Shown piece after piece: positions 24,599 to 32,618 of a stretch of 35,258 nt of DNA. How positions within the stretch are numbered: the stretch's first letter is position 1; each line of letters starts with the position of its first letter. The stretch is from Prevotella sp. UBA5379 (lineage in GTDB: Bacteria > Bacteroidota > Bacteroidia > Bacteroidales > Bacteroidaceae): NCBI GenBank assembly GCA_002409785.1, contig DHOX01000059.1, positions 15,611 through 50,868 on the forward strand, read 5' to 3'. The notes beneath the pieces are model-generated. The model did no database searches. It saw only the letters and a program-made list of their open reading frames with translations, and had not been told where the DNA came from. The position numbers and the translations under genes were made by a program.

Positions 24599-25201
24599 AT
24601 GGAATATTTATTGATATTCATTTCCGCGATATTTGTCAATAATATCGTCCTGTCGCAGTTTCTGGGTATCTGCCCTTTTCTGGGCGTTTCCCAGAAAATA
24701 GATACGGCAATCGGCATGGGCGCCGCCCTTGCCTTTGTGCTGACACTGAGTACGATCATTACGTGGCTGCTCCAGACTTATGTCCTGAATCCGATGGGAC
24801 TGCAGTATCTCCAGACACTGGCTTTCATCCTCGTGATCGCAGCATTGGTGCAGATGGTTGAGATCATCCTCAAGAAAGTCAGCCCGTCCCTCTACCAGGC
24901 TTTGGGAATCTATTTGCCTTTGATTACGACCAACTGCTGTGTCCTGGGGGTAGCCATCCTCGTGATCCAGAAAGACTATAATCTGCTGGAGAGTGTCGTC
25001 TATGCCTTTTCTACGGCACTGGGCTTCGCCTTGGCGCTCATCGTCTTCGCGGGTATCCGGGAACAACTGTCACTGGTGAAAATCCCGAAGGGGATGAGGG
25101 GCATGAGTATTGTCCTGGTGACTGCCGGATTACTGGCTTTATCCTTTATGGGATTCAGCGGGCTGGAAGGCGGACTGCGTGTCCTGTTTGGGCTGAACTG
25201 A
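24599..25201 (+). CDS. rnfA: Rnf complex subunit A (membrane)
   Basis: 200 residues, six hydrophobic helices. NNIVLSQFLGICPFLGVS and TTNCCVLG correspond to the symmetric partner motifs of RnfE and include the Cys residues expected for the shared membrane iron-sulfur centre. It is the last gene of the rseC-rnfBCDGEA operon. No convincing terminator hairpin lies between its stop and galE, although a T-rich stretch follows at 25201-25219. Confidence 0.95.
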   Translation: MEYLLIFISAIFVNNIVLSQFLGICPFLGVSQKIDTAIGMGAALAFVLTLSTIITWLLQTYVLNPMGLQYLQTLAFILVIAALVQMVEIILKKVSPSLYQALGIYLPLITTNCCVLGVAILVIQKDYNLLESVVYAFSTALGFALALIVFAGIREQLSLVKIPKGMRGMSIVLVTAGLLALSFMGFSGLEGGLRVLFGLN

Positions 25202-25251
25202 TTTTTTTGTAGTTTTTTGGTCAAAGTACTTCAGAGATTAAATAATTTGTG

Positions 25252-25259
25252 TATCTTTG
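25252..25259 (+). promoter_or_regulatory. Putative -7 box for galE
   Basis: TATCTTTG matches TAnnTTTG exactly. No clear TTG box lies 19-20 nt upstream. The leader to ATG 25291 is about 25-30 nt. Confidence 0.6.
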
Positions 25260-25290
25260 TCCTATTAACTAATGCTATTAATTTAAAGAG

Positions 25291-26328
25291 ATGAAACAGA
25301 CAATTTTAGTAACGGGTGGTACAGGTTTTATCGGATCGCATACGACCGTAGAATTACAGAAAGCTGGTTATCAGGTAGTTATTGTGGATGATCTTTCCAA
25401 TTCTAAGTTGGAAGTACTTGATGGTATCGAGAAAATCACGGGTGTCCGTCCGGCCTTCGAGCAGGTGGACCTTCGGGATAAGGAGGCTACGGAGGGTGTT
25501 TTTAAAAAATATCCGGCCATTGAAGGTATTATCCACTTCGCTGCCTCGAAAGCAGTAGGTGAGAGCGTACAGAAACCTTTGTTGTACTATCGTAATAATA
25601 TTGTTTCTCTTCTCAATATCCTGGACCTGATGCCGAAGTACCAGGTCAAGGGGATCATTTTCTCTTCCAGTTGTACCGTTTATGGCCAGCCCAAAGCTGA
25701 GAATCTTCCCGTTACGGAGGATGCTCCTCATCAGAAGGCCACCTCACCTTATGGGAATACGAAGGAGATCAATGAGCAGATCATTTATGATGATATTCAC
25801 AGTGGCGCGCCCATCAAGAGCATTGTCCTGCGGTATTTCAATCCTATCGGCGCTCATCCTTCTGCCTTGATCGGCGAGCTCCCTAATGGTGTTCCGGCTA
25901 ACCTGATCCCCTATGTGACACAGACGGCCATGGGCATACGGAAGCAGTTGACAATCTTCGGTAATGACTACAAGACTCCTGACGGGACCTGCATCCGTGA
26001 TTATATCTATGTCGTAGACCTGGCCAAGGCTCATGTGGCTGCCATGGCCCGTGTACTGGATAAGGATACGGCACCGATAGAGTATTTTAATATCGGTACG
26101 GGCAAAGGGGTTTCTACATTGGAAATCGTAAAGGCTTTCGAGAAGGCTACGGGGGTGAAACTGAATTGGAAATTTGGCCCTCGTCGTGAAGGTGACATTG
26201 AGGCAATATGGGGAGACTGTACAAAAGCCAATCGTGTCCTGGGATGGAAGGCGGAGACTCCGCTGGAGGATGTGATGGCGAGTGCCTGGAAATGGCAGAA
26301 GAAACTGCGTGAAGACGGAATCATGTGA
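25291..26328 (+). CDS. galE: UDP-glucose 4-epimerase
   Basis: 345 residues. It interconverts UDP-glucose and UDP-galactose for galactose use and for surface polysaccharide precursors. The NAD-binding loop is GGTGFIGS at 9-16. The SDR catalytic pair is Tyr154 and Lys158 in SPYGNTK, with Ser in the SSSCTVYG segment. RYFNPIGAH, the DGTCIRDYIYVVDLAKAH segment and NIGTGKG are typical of GalE. It is a single gene with its own promoter and terminator. Confidence 0.96.
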   Translation: MKQTILVTGGTGFIGSHTTVELQKAGYQVVIVDDLSNSKLEVLDGIEKITGVRPAFEQVDLRDKEATEGVFKKYPAIEGIIHFAASKAVGESVQKPLLYYRNNIVSLLNILDLMPKYQVKGIIFSSSCTVYGQPKAENLPVTEDAPHQKATSPYGNTKEINEQIIYDDIHSGAPIKSIVLRYFNPIGAHPSALIGELPNGVPANLIPYVTQTAMGIRKQLTIFGNDYKTPDGTCIRDYIYVVDLAKAHVAAMARVLDKDTAPIEYFNIGTGKGVSTLEIVKAFEKATGVKLNWKFGPRREGDIEAIWGDCTKANRVLGWKAETPLEDVMASAWKWQKKLREDGIM

Positions 26329-26366
26329 TTCCTGTCAGGTAGGGAAGAGCATTTCCTGAAAATAAA

Positions 26367-26414
26367 AATACTCTGTAAGCAGAATCATTATCTTGTTTAC
26401 AGAGTATTTTTTTT
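26367..26414 (+). terminator. Intrinsic terminator after galE
   Basis: AATACTCTGTAA at 26367-26378 pairs perfectly with 26397-26408 (12 bp, 18-nt loop). A run of eight T follows at 26407-26414. Confidence 0.9.
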
Positions 26415-26426
26415 AGAGAGCGAAAT

Positions 26427-26625
26427 AGGTAGGAATTAACCCGTTGGCGAAATCAGACATGAAGAAGAAAACACATTAAGGAGTTGTACATAATCGTCTT
26501 CATAAAAAATAATAATAATAACCCATTATGACCAAAACGCACCATTTCGGTACCTCATTATGAACCATTTCGGTAAGTGTTGACTCAGACTGACTAAATT
26601 CATTCCGCCAACAGGTAGAAATTAA
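26427..26625. repeat. MITE-like non-coding element with inverted ends and flanking direct repeats
   Basis: Inverted repeats GTTGGCG (26443-26449) and CGCCAAC (26606-26612) bound 170 non-coding bases. Just outside lie AGGTAGGAATTAA (26427-26439) and AGGTAGAAATTAA (26613-26625), which match at 12 of 13 positions. Inside, ACCATTTCGGTA occurs twice (26541-26552, 26564-26575) and CATTATGA twice (26524-26531, 26556-26563). The right flank covers the stop codon of the neighbouring minus-strand gene. This could be a small non-autonomous element or a decayed insertion. The flanking repeats are longer than most target duplications, and three bases separate the left repeat from the left end, so the reading is tentative. 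Confidence 0.35.
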
Positions 26626-27131
26626 TATTTTGACCAGTCCAACTGTCGGATCAGTTTCAGGACCTTTACCCAGTCACAGTTGAGTGCGAACTGTATGGGA
26701 TAGTCATCACGGTTGTAATAGGAGTTATTCAACTCTTCATCTTCTTCCTGGAAGAGAGGATTTTCCTCCGTTGCCTGCTTGAAGATTTCCTTCACTTTCG
26801 CCTTGTTTCTCTTCTTGCATTCAGCTTCACGCTTCAGATACAAGTCACAGTAGATCTTCATGGCCAGGCTCTGCTCGTTGAGCATTTTGATCTTCTGGTT
26901 GAAGAAGTTCATGTCCTTGAATTTTGCCAGAATATCCGGTGTAACCTTACTTTTCATGTAGTTGAGTTCATCAACCTTAAAAACTGCAATTTTCCGGTCA
27001 TTGAGGTCCTTAGTCGTATCATTTACGATTGCAGTAGAACTTTTCAGGAGATCGTTCATGACATCCTGTGCATTAACCGGTATGGCTAACAGGCAAGTTA
27101 AAGCTATGGCTAAAATCGTTTTTTTCATCAT
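26622..27131 (-). CDS. Small secreted hypothetical protein
   Basis: 169 residues from ATG 27131 (or the adjacent ATG at 27128). A clear signal peptide ends near IPVNAQ (about residue 22). The mature part is helical, Lys/Glu/Asn-rich, with FFNQKIKMLNEQSLAMKIY and a DWVKVLKLIRQLDW end. I do not recognise a named family. It probably acts in the periplasm. It follows ruvC on the same strand with a gap of 104 nt, and no consensus -7 box is visible in that gap, so it may be read from the upstream genes. A longer frame back to 27281 overlaps ruvC and lacks sense. Confidence 0.75.
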   Translation of the reverse strand: MMKKTILAIALTCLLAIPVNAQDVMNDLLKSSTAIVNDTTKDLNDRKIAVFKVDELNYMKSKVTPDILAKFKDMNFFNQKIKMLNEQSLAMKIYCDLYLKREAECKKRNKAKVKEIFKQATEENPLFQEEDEELNNSYYNRDDYPIQFALNCDWVKVLKLIRQLDWSKY

Positions 27132-27235
27132 CTTATTTCTATATTTGTAATCTCTATTGTCTGGAGGGAATGTCCCTTTCATCCTGCCCGCATCAGGCCC
27201 GTTGCCGGTAGTTCCGAGCAGCAAGAAGAAGGGAG

Positions 27236-27844
27236 CTATTCCGCCATCCTTTCCTTGTTCTTGACGAGAAAATCCTTCCAACTTCTGTAATGGTGCGCTC
27301 CTGTCTCAGGTGTTTTCATCTGCAGGAAATGGCAGTAAGCCGCACCAAGAGCATCCGTGGCATCCATAAACTTAGGCATCTCGTCATTACTGATGTTCAA
27401 TAAGTGCTGGAGCATTCCCGCCACCTGCTCTTTGCTGGCCCTTCCCTGGCCCGTAATGGCCATCTTGATCTTTAAGGGAGCATATTCATGGATGGGTATT
27501 CCATAATGGATGGCGGCAGCGATGGCCACTCCCTGCGCACGCCCAAGTTTCAGCATGGATTGTACATTCTTCCCGAAGAAGGGAGCTTCAATGGCCATGA
27601 CGTCCGGTTGGTATTCGTTGAGGATTCCGCTTACCCGCTCAAGTATCTTTCCTAACCGGATGTACGGGTCCCTTTCTTTTTTCATATCGATCACCCCCAT
27701 CACTACCAGATGGGCATGATTGCCGGAACTGCTGAGAACACCATATCCCATGATATTTGTCCCCGGATCTATTCCCAGGATAGTCCTTACAGGTTTGGGG
27801 AGAGGATCATTTTCTTTGCAGATTTTATTTCCTTCGTTGTTCAT
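27236..27844 (-). CDS. ruvC: Crossover junction endodeoxyribonuclease RuvC
   Basis: 202 residues. It resolves Holliday junctions made by RuvAB during homologous recombination. The RNase-H-like catalytic acids are present: Asp26 (GIDPGT), Glu86 (AIEAPFF), Asp161 and Asp164 (DATDALG). It has an N-terminal extension of about 19 residues compared with the E. coli enzyme and a short C-terminal tail. Its ATG overlaps the stop of the upstream hydrolase gene by ATGA, showing translational coupling. Confidence 0.96.
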   Translation of the reverse strand: MNNEGNKICKENDPLPKPVRTILGIDPGTNIMGYGVLSSSGNHAHLVVMGVIDMKKERDPYIRLGKILERVSGILNEYQPDVMAIEAPFFGKNVQSMLKLGRAQGVAIAAAIHYGIPIHEYAPLKIKMAITGQGRASKEQVAGMLQHLLNISNDEMPKFMDATDALGAAYCHFLQMKTPETGAHHYRSWKDFLVKNKERMAE

Positions 27845-28485
27845 CGATCCATGTACGGGTTATGGGATACTTCTTCCCCTATAGAGGTCTGGTCTCCATG
27901 TCCGGGAAGGACAATGGTATTGTCTGGCAACTGGGCCAACTTTCTCAAGCTCTGGATCATGAGAAACATGGATCCGCCCGGGAAGTCTGTCCTTCCTATG
28001 GAATGCTTGAAGAGGGTATCTCCGGTGAAAGCAACATGTTCCGCCTCGCAATAGAAGGTGACAGATCCCTTGGAATGCCCCGGCGTCTCGATAATTGAGA
28101 ATTCGTGGCTCCCGAACCGGATTTTCTCATCCTGTTTGAAGTAATGGTCCACAGCCGGGAAATCATAGTCCAGTTTGACTTGATAGTACTTGGCCGCCTG
28201 AGTTTTCAGGGTCTCCATGAGATGGGCATCTCCCTCAGCAACTTCCGGTTTGAGTCCGAAAGTCTGGAATATCGTGTTGTTGCCGAAATTATGGTCAAGG
28301 TGCCCGTGGGTCACGATGAGATGTCTGGGGACCAACTTATGATCTTTGATATAGTTGACGACGGCCTGTCGCTCTTCTTCGTAATAAGCTCCGCAGTCAA
28401 TGATGATACATTCTCCGGTTTCATCGCTGACAATGTAGCAATTCTCCTGGATCATATTACATTCGAATTTCTGTATGTTCATCAT
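27841..28485 (-). CDS. Metallo-beta-lactamase-fold hydrolase (glyoxalase II-like)
   Basis: 214 residues from ATG 28485 (ATG 28482 is equally possible). The zinc motif HGHLDH is at about 60-65, followed by further ligands in ETPGHSKGS, FTGDTLF and LPGHGD. Proteins of this small type are often called hydroxyacylglutathione hydrolase-like, but the true substrate is unknown. A longer frame to 28620 would overlap rsmG with basic, unconserved residues and is not used. It lies 58 nt downstream of rsmG and overlaps ruvC by four bases. Confidence 0.9.
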   Translation of the reverse strand: MMNIQKFECNMIQENCYIVSDETGECIIIDCGAYYEEERQAVVNYIKDHKLVPRHLIVTHGHLDHNFGNNTIFQTFGLKPEVAEGDAHLMETLKTQAAKYYQVKLDYDFPAVDHYFKQDEKIRFGSHEFSIIETPGHSKGSVTFYCEAEHVAFTGDTLFKHSIGRTDFPGGSMFLMIQSLRKLAQLPDNTIVLPGHGDQTSIGEEVSHNPYMDR

Positions 28486-28543
28486 TTTTTCTTCTTTTCT
28501 GTTTAAACGTATTCGTATTTTAATCCCAGGGAATGCAGGCGGT

Positions 28544-29197
28544 TCATTTTTTCGCCTTCCCCTGGATGGGAAGATAGATGAGTTTTTTATCTTCCTTGAA
28601 CCACTCCTCCTGGAAATCATCGCTGAGGAGAGTGACCTTTGCTTTCCCCTTGAAAGGCAGCAGTTCCTCGGTCAGGTCCCCGCCTTTCAGGCAGAACAGT
28701 CCGTTGGGCATAGGATTGTTCTGATGTGAAGAGATATTCTTCCGGATGGTCCTGACCAGTTCAGGAAAAGGCATGACAGCCCTGCTGACGACAAAGTCAT
28801 ATTTCCCCTTTTCCTCTTCTCCCCGGAGGTGTTCTGTCTGCACATTCTTTAATCCTATAGCCTCGGCAACCGCCCTGACCACTTTGAGCTTTTTCCCGGT
28901 AGAATCAATCAACTTGAAAGAGCATTCCGGGAAGAGGATGGCGAGGGGAACACCGGGAAAGCCTCCGCCCGTGCCTATATCGAGGATTTTAGTGCCTGCA
29001 GAGAACTGGATGGCCCGTGCGATGGACAGGGAGTGGAGCACATGGTGTTCATAGAGATTTCCGATGTCTTTGCGCGAGATGACATTGATCTTTGCATTCC
29101 AGTCGGAATACAAGGAATCAAGTTGCCGGATCTGCCAGATCTGGTTTTCGCTGAGTGTCGTGAAATAATGGAATATAAGATCGGCATTTGAATTCAT
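28544..29197 (-). CDS. rsmG: 16S rRNA (guanine-527-N7) methyltransferase
   Basis: 217 residues from ATG 29197. It methylates G527 in the 530 loop of 16S rRNA using S-adenosylmethionine. The SAM-binding motif LDIGTGGGFPG (about 72-82) and the following LIDSTGKKLKVV and SRAVMPFPEL are RsmG signatures. The start overlaps the stop of the upstream lipoprotein gene (ATGA at 29197-29194), which settles it against the ATG three codons earlier. Confidence 0.95.
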   Translation of the reverse strand: MNSNADLIFHYFTTLSENQIWQIRQLDSLYSDWNAKINVISRKDIGNLYEHHVLHSLSIARAIQFSAGTKILDIGTGGGFPGVPLAILFPECSFKLIDSTGKKLKVVRAVAEAIGLKNVQTEHLRGEEEKGKYDFVVSRAVMPFPELVRTIRKNISSHQNNPMPNGLFCLKGGDLTEELLPFKGKAKVTLLSDDFQEEWFKEDKKLIYLPIQGKAKK

Positions 29198-29997
29198 CTT
29201 AACCAATGTTTAAGTTTGCTTTTTTTAATGGTCAGTCGGATTTCCCCTTCTGAGTGTGGGGCAATTTCGTCCTCACAATAGATGAAAGTGATCTCCTTGT
29301 CACCCACTATGAAATTATCCGGTGCATAGATTTTCCCGCTGGCGAAAAAATACCGTCTGGCAAGTTGCTGCCAGTTGTCTACTTTATATTTCTTGAGCAG
29401 GGCTTGCCGGATCACTTCCTCAATACCTTTCTGATAGCCCGGGACGAAAAGGTCGTTCAATGTAATAAGCTTGCCGGTTTTCGTATCAAAGTTTCTGACC
29501 AGCGTCTGGTCCAGGGGATGAATTCCCCCGCCATAATAGTGGATATTTGCAAAATAGTTGAGGGTATGGTCTGCGCGGCTCTCGACATGAGTGTGCAGGA
29601 TGTAGACATTGTTGAGGGAGGCAGGGTGGGTGGGATCCTGCTTGTATATGGCGGCGTAATCTTTCATATAGCCACGTGAATAGGCATTGACGAAAGAATC
29701 TACGGCAGTCCTGACGGTCATCCTCTCACTGGACAGTGAGAGGTAATCCGGTGACAGGATACCTGAGCGCAGGAGGACAGGGTTGATCCTTTCTGCATTC
29801 TTTCCTTTTATATAAGTAAGATTAAGCTGGAGCTTCAGGCTCGGTGAACCGGTCTTGGGGGAGAGACGGACGATGGTGTCCACGCTCAGACTATCGAAGT
29901 GCATCCCGTCAAGCCCGACAATTTTCCTGTCCTTCCTGCTCCCGCAGGAAGTGATGGCCAGTACGGCCAGAGCCATTATCAGAATTTTTTTTTTCAT
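29194..29997 (-). CDS. DUF3298-type lipoprotein
   Basis: 267 residues. A lipoprotein signal peptide ends at ITSC with Cys18, so it is likely anchored to a membrane. The body resembles the DUF4163/DUF3298 pair (as in the RsiV extracellular part): HTHVESRADHTLNYFANIHYYGGGIHPLDQ, then FDTKTGKLITLNDLF, and near the C-terminus the TFIYCEDEIAPHSEGEIRLTI strand pattern. Its function is not known, and a cell-wall or peptidoglycan-related sensing role is only suggested by family members. First gene of the five-gene minus-strand set. Confidence 0.85.
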   Translation of the reverse strand: MKKKILIMALAVLAITSCGSRKDRKIVGLDGMHFDSLSVDTIVRLSPKTGSPSLKLQLNLTYIKGKNAERINPVLLRSGILSPDYLSLSSERMTVRTAVDSFVNAYSRGYMKDYAAIYKQDPTHPASLNNVYILHTHVESRADHTLNYFANIHYYGGGIHPLDQTLVRNFDTKTGKLITLNDLFVPGYQKGIEEVIRQALLKKYKVDNWQQLARRYFFASGKIYAPDNFIVGDKEITFIYCEDEIAPHSEGEIRLTIKKSKLKHWLR

Positions 29998-30002
29998 AGC
30001 GA

Positions 30003-30010
30003 CAAAGGTA
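30003..30010 (-). promoter_or_regulatory. -7 box of the DUF3298-rsmG-ruvC genes
   Basis: Minus-strand TACCTTTG lies five bases before the ATG at 29997, so the mRNA would be leaderless or nearly so. A TTTG at 30036-30033 gives a 22-nt spacer, longer than usual. Confidence 0.6.
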
Positions 30011-30024
30011 CTAATAAAATTTTG

Positions 30025-30033
30025 TAACTTTGC
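30025..30033 (+). promoter_or_regulatory. -7 box of the HAD phosphatase gene
   Basis: TAACTTTGC matches the consensus, 26 nt before ATG 30060. It sits only 14 nt from the oppositely directed -7 box at 30003-30010, making a compact divergent promoter. Confidence 0.65.
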
Positions 30034-30059
30034 AAAACAAAACCATAAATAAGGTGAAA

Positions 30060-30710
30060 ATGATTAAAGCTGCACTTTTCGATCTGGATGGCGTAGTCCT
30101 TGATACGGAACCTCAGTACAGTATCTTCTGGGGAAAGGAACTTCGCCACTATTTTCCGGATCGTCCGGGGTTGGAGGAAGACATTAAAGGGCAGACGCTC
30201 GTACAGATTTTCAGGAAGTTGTTCCCTGGTCAGGAAGGGATACAACAGGAGATAACACAGCGCCTCAACGCGTTTGAACAACAGATGAGGTATGATTATA
30301 TTCCGGGTTTTCCGGCTTTTGCCGTTGACTTGCGGAGGCATCATGTCAAGACGGCATTGGTGACCAGCAGCAATAAAACCAAGATGCGGAATGCCTGTGC
30401 CCGGCGGCCTGAACTCCCTGGATATTTTGACTGTATACTTACTTCTGAAGATTTCGCGAAGAGCAAGCCTGACCCGGACTGTTACCTGAAGGGCGCACAA
30501 CTCTTTCAGGTGAAACCTGCAGAGTGTGTAGGGTTTGAAGACAGCTTCAACGGACTGAAAGCTCTTCGGGCAGCAGGGGAAGGGACTGTCGGCCTGGCCA
30601 CAACAAACTCAGAGGAGGCGATCAGGTCCTATTGTGATACGGTCATAAAAGATTTTAAGGGTCAGACTTATTCAAAAATATGCAGGGACTTTCCGCCTTT
30701 TCAGGAATAA
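30060..30710 (+). CDS. HAD-superfamily phosphatase, beta-phosphoglucomutase-like
   Basis: 216 residues from ATG 30060. Motif I is FDLDGVVLDTEP with nucleophile Asp8 and Asp10. Motif II Ser/Thr is in VTSSNKTKM (about 101-109). Motif III is KSKPDPDCY with Lys136, and motif IV is GFEDSFNG with Glu160 and Asp161. The four-helix cap between motifs I and II places it in subfamily IA with beta-phosphoglucomutase and sugar phosphatases. The substrate cannot be told. A TTG-type start at 30030 lies inside the -7 box and is rejected. Confidence 0.88.
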   Translation: MIKAALFDLDGVVLDTEPQYSIFWGKELRHYFPDRPGLEEDIKGQTLVQIFRKLFPGQEGIQQEITQRLNAFEQQMRYDYIPGFPAFAVDLRRHHVKTALVTSSNKTKMRNACARRPELPGYFDCILTSEDFAKSKPDPDCYLKGAQLFQVKPAECVGFEDSFNGLKALRAAGEGTVGLATTNSEEAIRSYCDTVIKDFKGQTYSKICRDFPPFQE

Positions 30711-30714
30711 GTTG

Positions 30715-30785
30715 TATTTTTGCTTTCAATTAGAATCAGATAAGCGGGGGATCGGCGATCCTTCCCCCCCTTTAGAAAGAATATT
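30715..30785 (+). promoter_or_regulatory. Promoter box and hairpin leader of panB
   Basis: A -7 box TATTTTTGC at 30715-30723 (no clear -33 box) precedes a G-run and C-run hairpin: GGGGG at 30746-30750 can pair with part of the seven C at 30764-30770, enclosing an inner GATC/GATC stem. The hairpin ends four bases before the AGAAAGAA that would serve as ribosome site for ATG 30786. It could limit translation or end the upstream transcript, although only TTT follows. Confidence 0.45.
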
Positions 30786-31601
30786 ATGGGATTAATAACA
30801 GACAAAAAGAAGATCACTGTAAAAACATTTATTGAAATGAAACAGCATAGGGAGAAGATCACTATGCTTACGTCTTATGATTTTACCACGGCTGGCATTC
30901 TTGATGAAGCAGGCATTGACGGGATTCTTATCGGAGATTCCGCTTCCAATGTCATGGCAGGGAATGCGAATACTCTGCCGATTACGGTGGAAGAAATGAT
31001 CTATCATGCCCGTGCCGTGGCCCGTGCCTGCAAGCACTGTCTGGTGATCTGTGACATGCCTTTCGGCAGCTATCAAGTCAGTCGTGAGGAAGGTATTCGG
31101 AATGCCATCCGTATGGTTAAGTTGACGGGTGTCGATGCGGTGAAGATGGAAGGTGGAGCCGAGATCGCAGATACCGTGAAGGGGATCGTGGAGGCCGGTA
31201 TTCCGGTGATGGGCCATTTGGGGCTGACGCCTCAGCATATCAATGAGTTTGGCGGGTACGGACTCCGTGCGAAGGAGGAGCATGAGGCACACCAACTCCT
31301 TTCTGATGCGAAGGCTCTGGAAAAGGCTGGCGTATTCGGGATTACGCTGGAGAAGATACCGGCACAACTGGCTGCCCGGGTGACCAAGGAGTTGCATGCT
31401 GTCACCATTGGTATCGGGGCCGGTAATGGCACTGATGGCCAGATCCTTGTCTATGCTGATGCCTTGGGAATGACACGTGGCTTCCAGCCGAAATTCCTCC
31501 GCCATTTCGCGGATGTGAGGACTTCCATGAAAGAAGGCATACAGGAATATATCAAGGATGTCAAGGATACCTCTTTCCCCAATGCTGATGAAAGTTATTG
31601 A
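30786..31601 (+). CDS. panB: 3-methyl-2-oxobutanoate hydroxymethyltransferase
   Basis: 271 residues. It transfers a hydroxymethyl group from methylene-THF to 2-ketoisovalerate, the first committed step to pantothenate and CoA. The TIM-barrel metal ligands are Asp51 (LIGDSASNVMAG) and Asp90 (CDMPFGSYQ); KMEGG and GHLGLTPQ are further substrate loops. Its substrates are products of IlvD and FolD, both encoded in this window. No panC or panD is adjacent. Confidence 0.96.
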   Translation: MGLITDKKKITVKTFIEMKQHREKITMLTSYDFTTAGILDEAGIDGILIGDSASNVMAGNANTLPITVEEMIYHARAVARACKHCLVICDMPFGSYQVSREEGIRNAIRMVKLTGVDAVKMEGGAEIADTVKGIVEAGIPVMGHLGLTPQHINEFGGYGLRAKEEHEAHQLLSDAKALEKAGVFGITLEKIPAQLAARVTKELHAVTIGIGAGNGTDGQILVYADALGMTRGFQPKFLRHFADVRTSMKEGIQEYIKDVKDTSFPNADESY

Positions 31602-31654
31602 GATGGTCTGGCCTTGAATTTTGTGCAGAACAAGAGTATGGACAGGAAAGTTTC

Positions 31655-32614
31655 ATGAAGATGAAGCCCATGACGATTCCGGTGAGAGAACCCGGGGTGC
31701 GCCCGATACGTCAGAGAGGATGGTCGGACATGGCCCTGATCACATTGGCTATGATAATGGGCAGTGTAGGGCTGGGTATCTTCCTGCTTCCCCATCATAT
31801 CACCATGGGAGGGATCGGCGGTATCTCCTCCATCCTGTATTGGGGATTCGGTCTTTCTCCGAGTGTCAGCTATCTGGTGCTGAATGTCTTGCTCCTGACG
31901 GTAGCCTTAAAGATCCTGGGGTGGCGTTTCTGCCTGAAAACCATTTATGCAGTGATCGTGTTCAGTGTGTGCCTCTTTGGTGTGCAGCATCTCATGCACG
32001 GTTATGTCCTGCTTCAGGGCCAGCCTTTCATGGATACGGTCATCGGGGCCTTTTTCATAGGAAGCAGTTCCGGTCTCAGCCTGTCCTGTAATGCGAGTAC
32101 AGGCGGCTCTGACACGATTGCTGCGATGGTGAATAAATATTATGACGTCTCCTTGGGGCATGTCATATTCTGTTGTGATCTGGTCATTGTCACCTCAAGT
32201 TATCTGGTGCTTCGTGACTGGAATCAGGTTATTTATGGTTATGTCTTCCTTTTCATCACGGCCTTGTTTGTTGACCAGGTCGTCAATACCCGCCGTAAGT
32301 CGGTTCAGTTTATGATTATCACTGACCGGTATGAAGAATTGGGTGAGGCGATCAATGATGAGATTCCCAGAGGATGCACACTGATAGACGGGAAAGGGTT
32401 CTATTCCGGAAGGGAAGTGAAGATGCTCTTCGTCATTGCCAGGCAACGGGAATCGTCAAAAATATTCAGGCTCATTGATGATATTGACCCTCATGCTTTT
32501 GTCTCCCAGAGTGCAGTAGTAGGGGTGTATGGCCTGGGGTTTGAGCCATTCAAGACCCGCTTGAAATCTAAAACCCGCTTGAAATCTAAAAGAAATAGTA
32601 ATAATAAAGTTTGA
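31655..32614 (+). CDS. YitT family membrane protein (DUF161 with DUF2179)
   Basis: 319 residues from ATG 31655. The N-terminal two thirds hold five to six hydrophobic helices, with family stretches GSVGLGIFLLPHHITMGGIGGIS and SLSCNASTGGSDTIAAMVNKYY. The soluble C-terminal DUF2179 domain covers about 215-295 (MIITDRYEELGEAI, GFYSGREVKMLFVIARQRE). The function of the family is not settled. The extreme C-terminus carries a duplicated six-residue unit, TRLKSK twice (residues 301-312). It lies 53 nt after panB and four bases before the next membrane protein. Confidence 0.88.
   Translation: MKMKPMTIPVREPGVRPIRQRGWSDMALITLAMIMGSVGLGIFLLPHHITMGGIGGISSILYWGFGLSPSVSYLVLNVLLLTVALKILGWRFCLKTIYAVIVFSVCLFGVQHLMHGYVLLQGQPFMDTVIGAFFIGSSSGLSLSCNASTGGSDTIAAMVNKYYDVSLGHVIFCCDLVIVTSSYLVLRDWNQVIYGYVFLFITALFVDQVVNTRRKSVQFMIITDRYEELGEAINDEIPRGCTLIDGKGFYSGREVKMLFVIARQRESSKIFRLIDDIDPHAFVSQSAVVGVYGLGFEPFKTRLKSKTRLKSKRNSNNKV
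32555..32590 (+). repeat. Perfect 18-bp tandem duplication inside the yitT-like gene
   Basis: The 18-base unit beginning ACCCGCTTG occurs twice head to tail (32555-32572 and 32573-32590). It keeps the frame and adds six basic residues to the protein tail. Confidence 0.9.
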
Positions 32615-32618
32615 GTAT

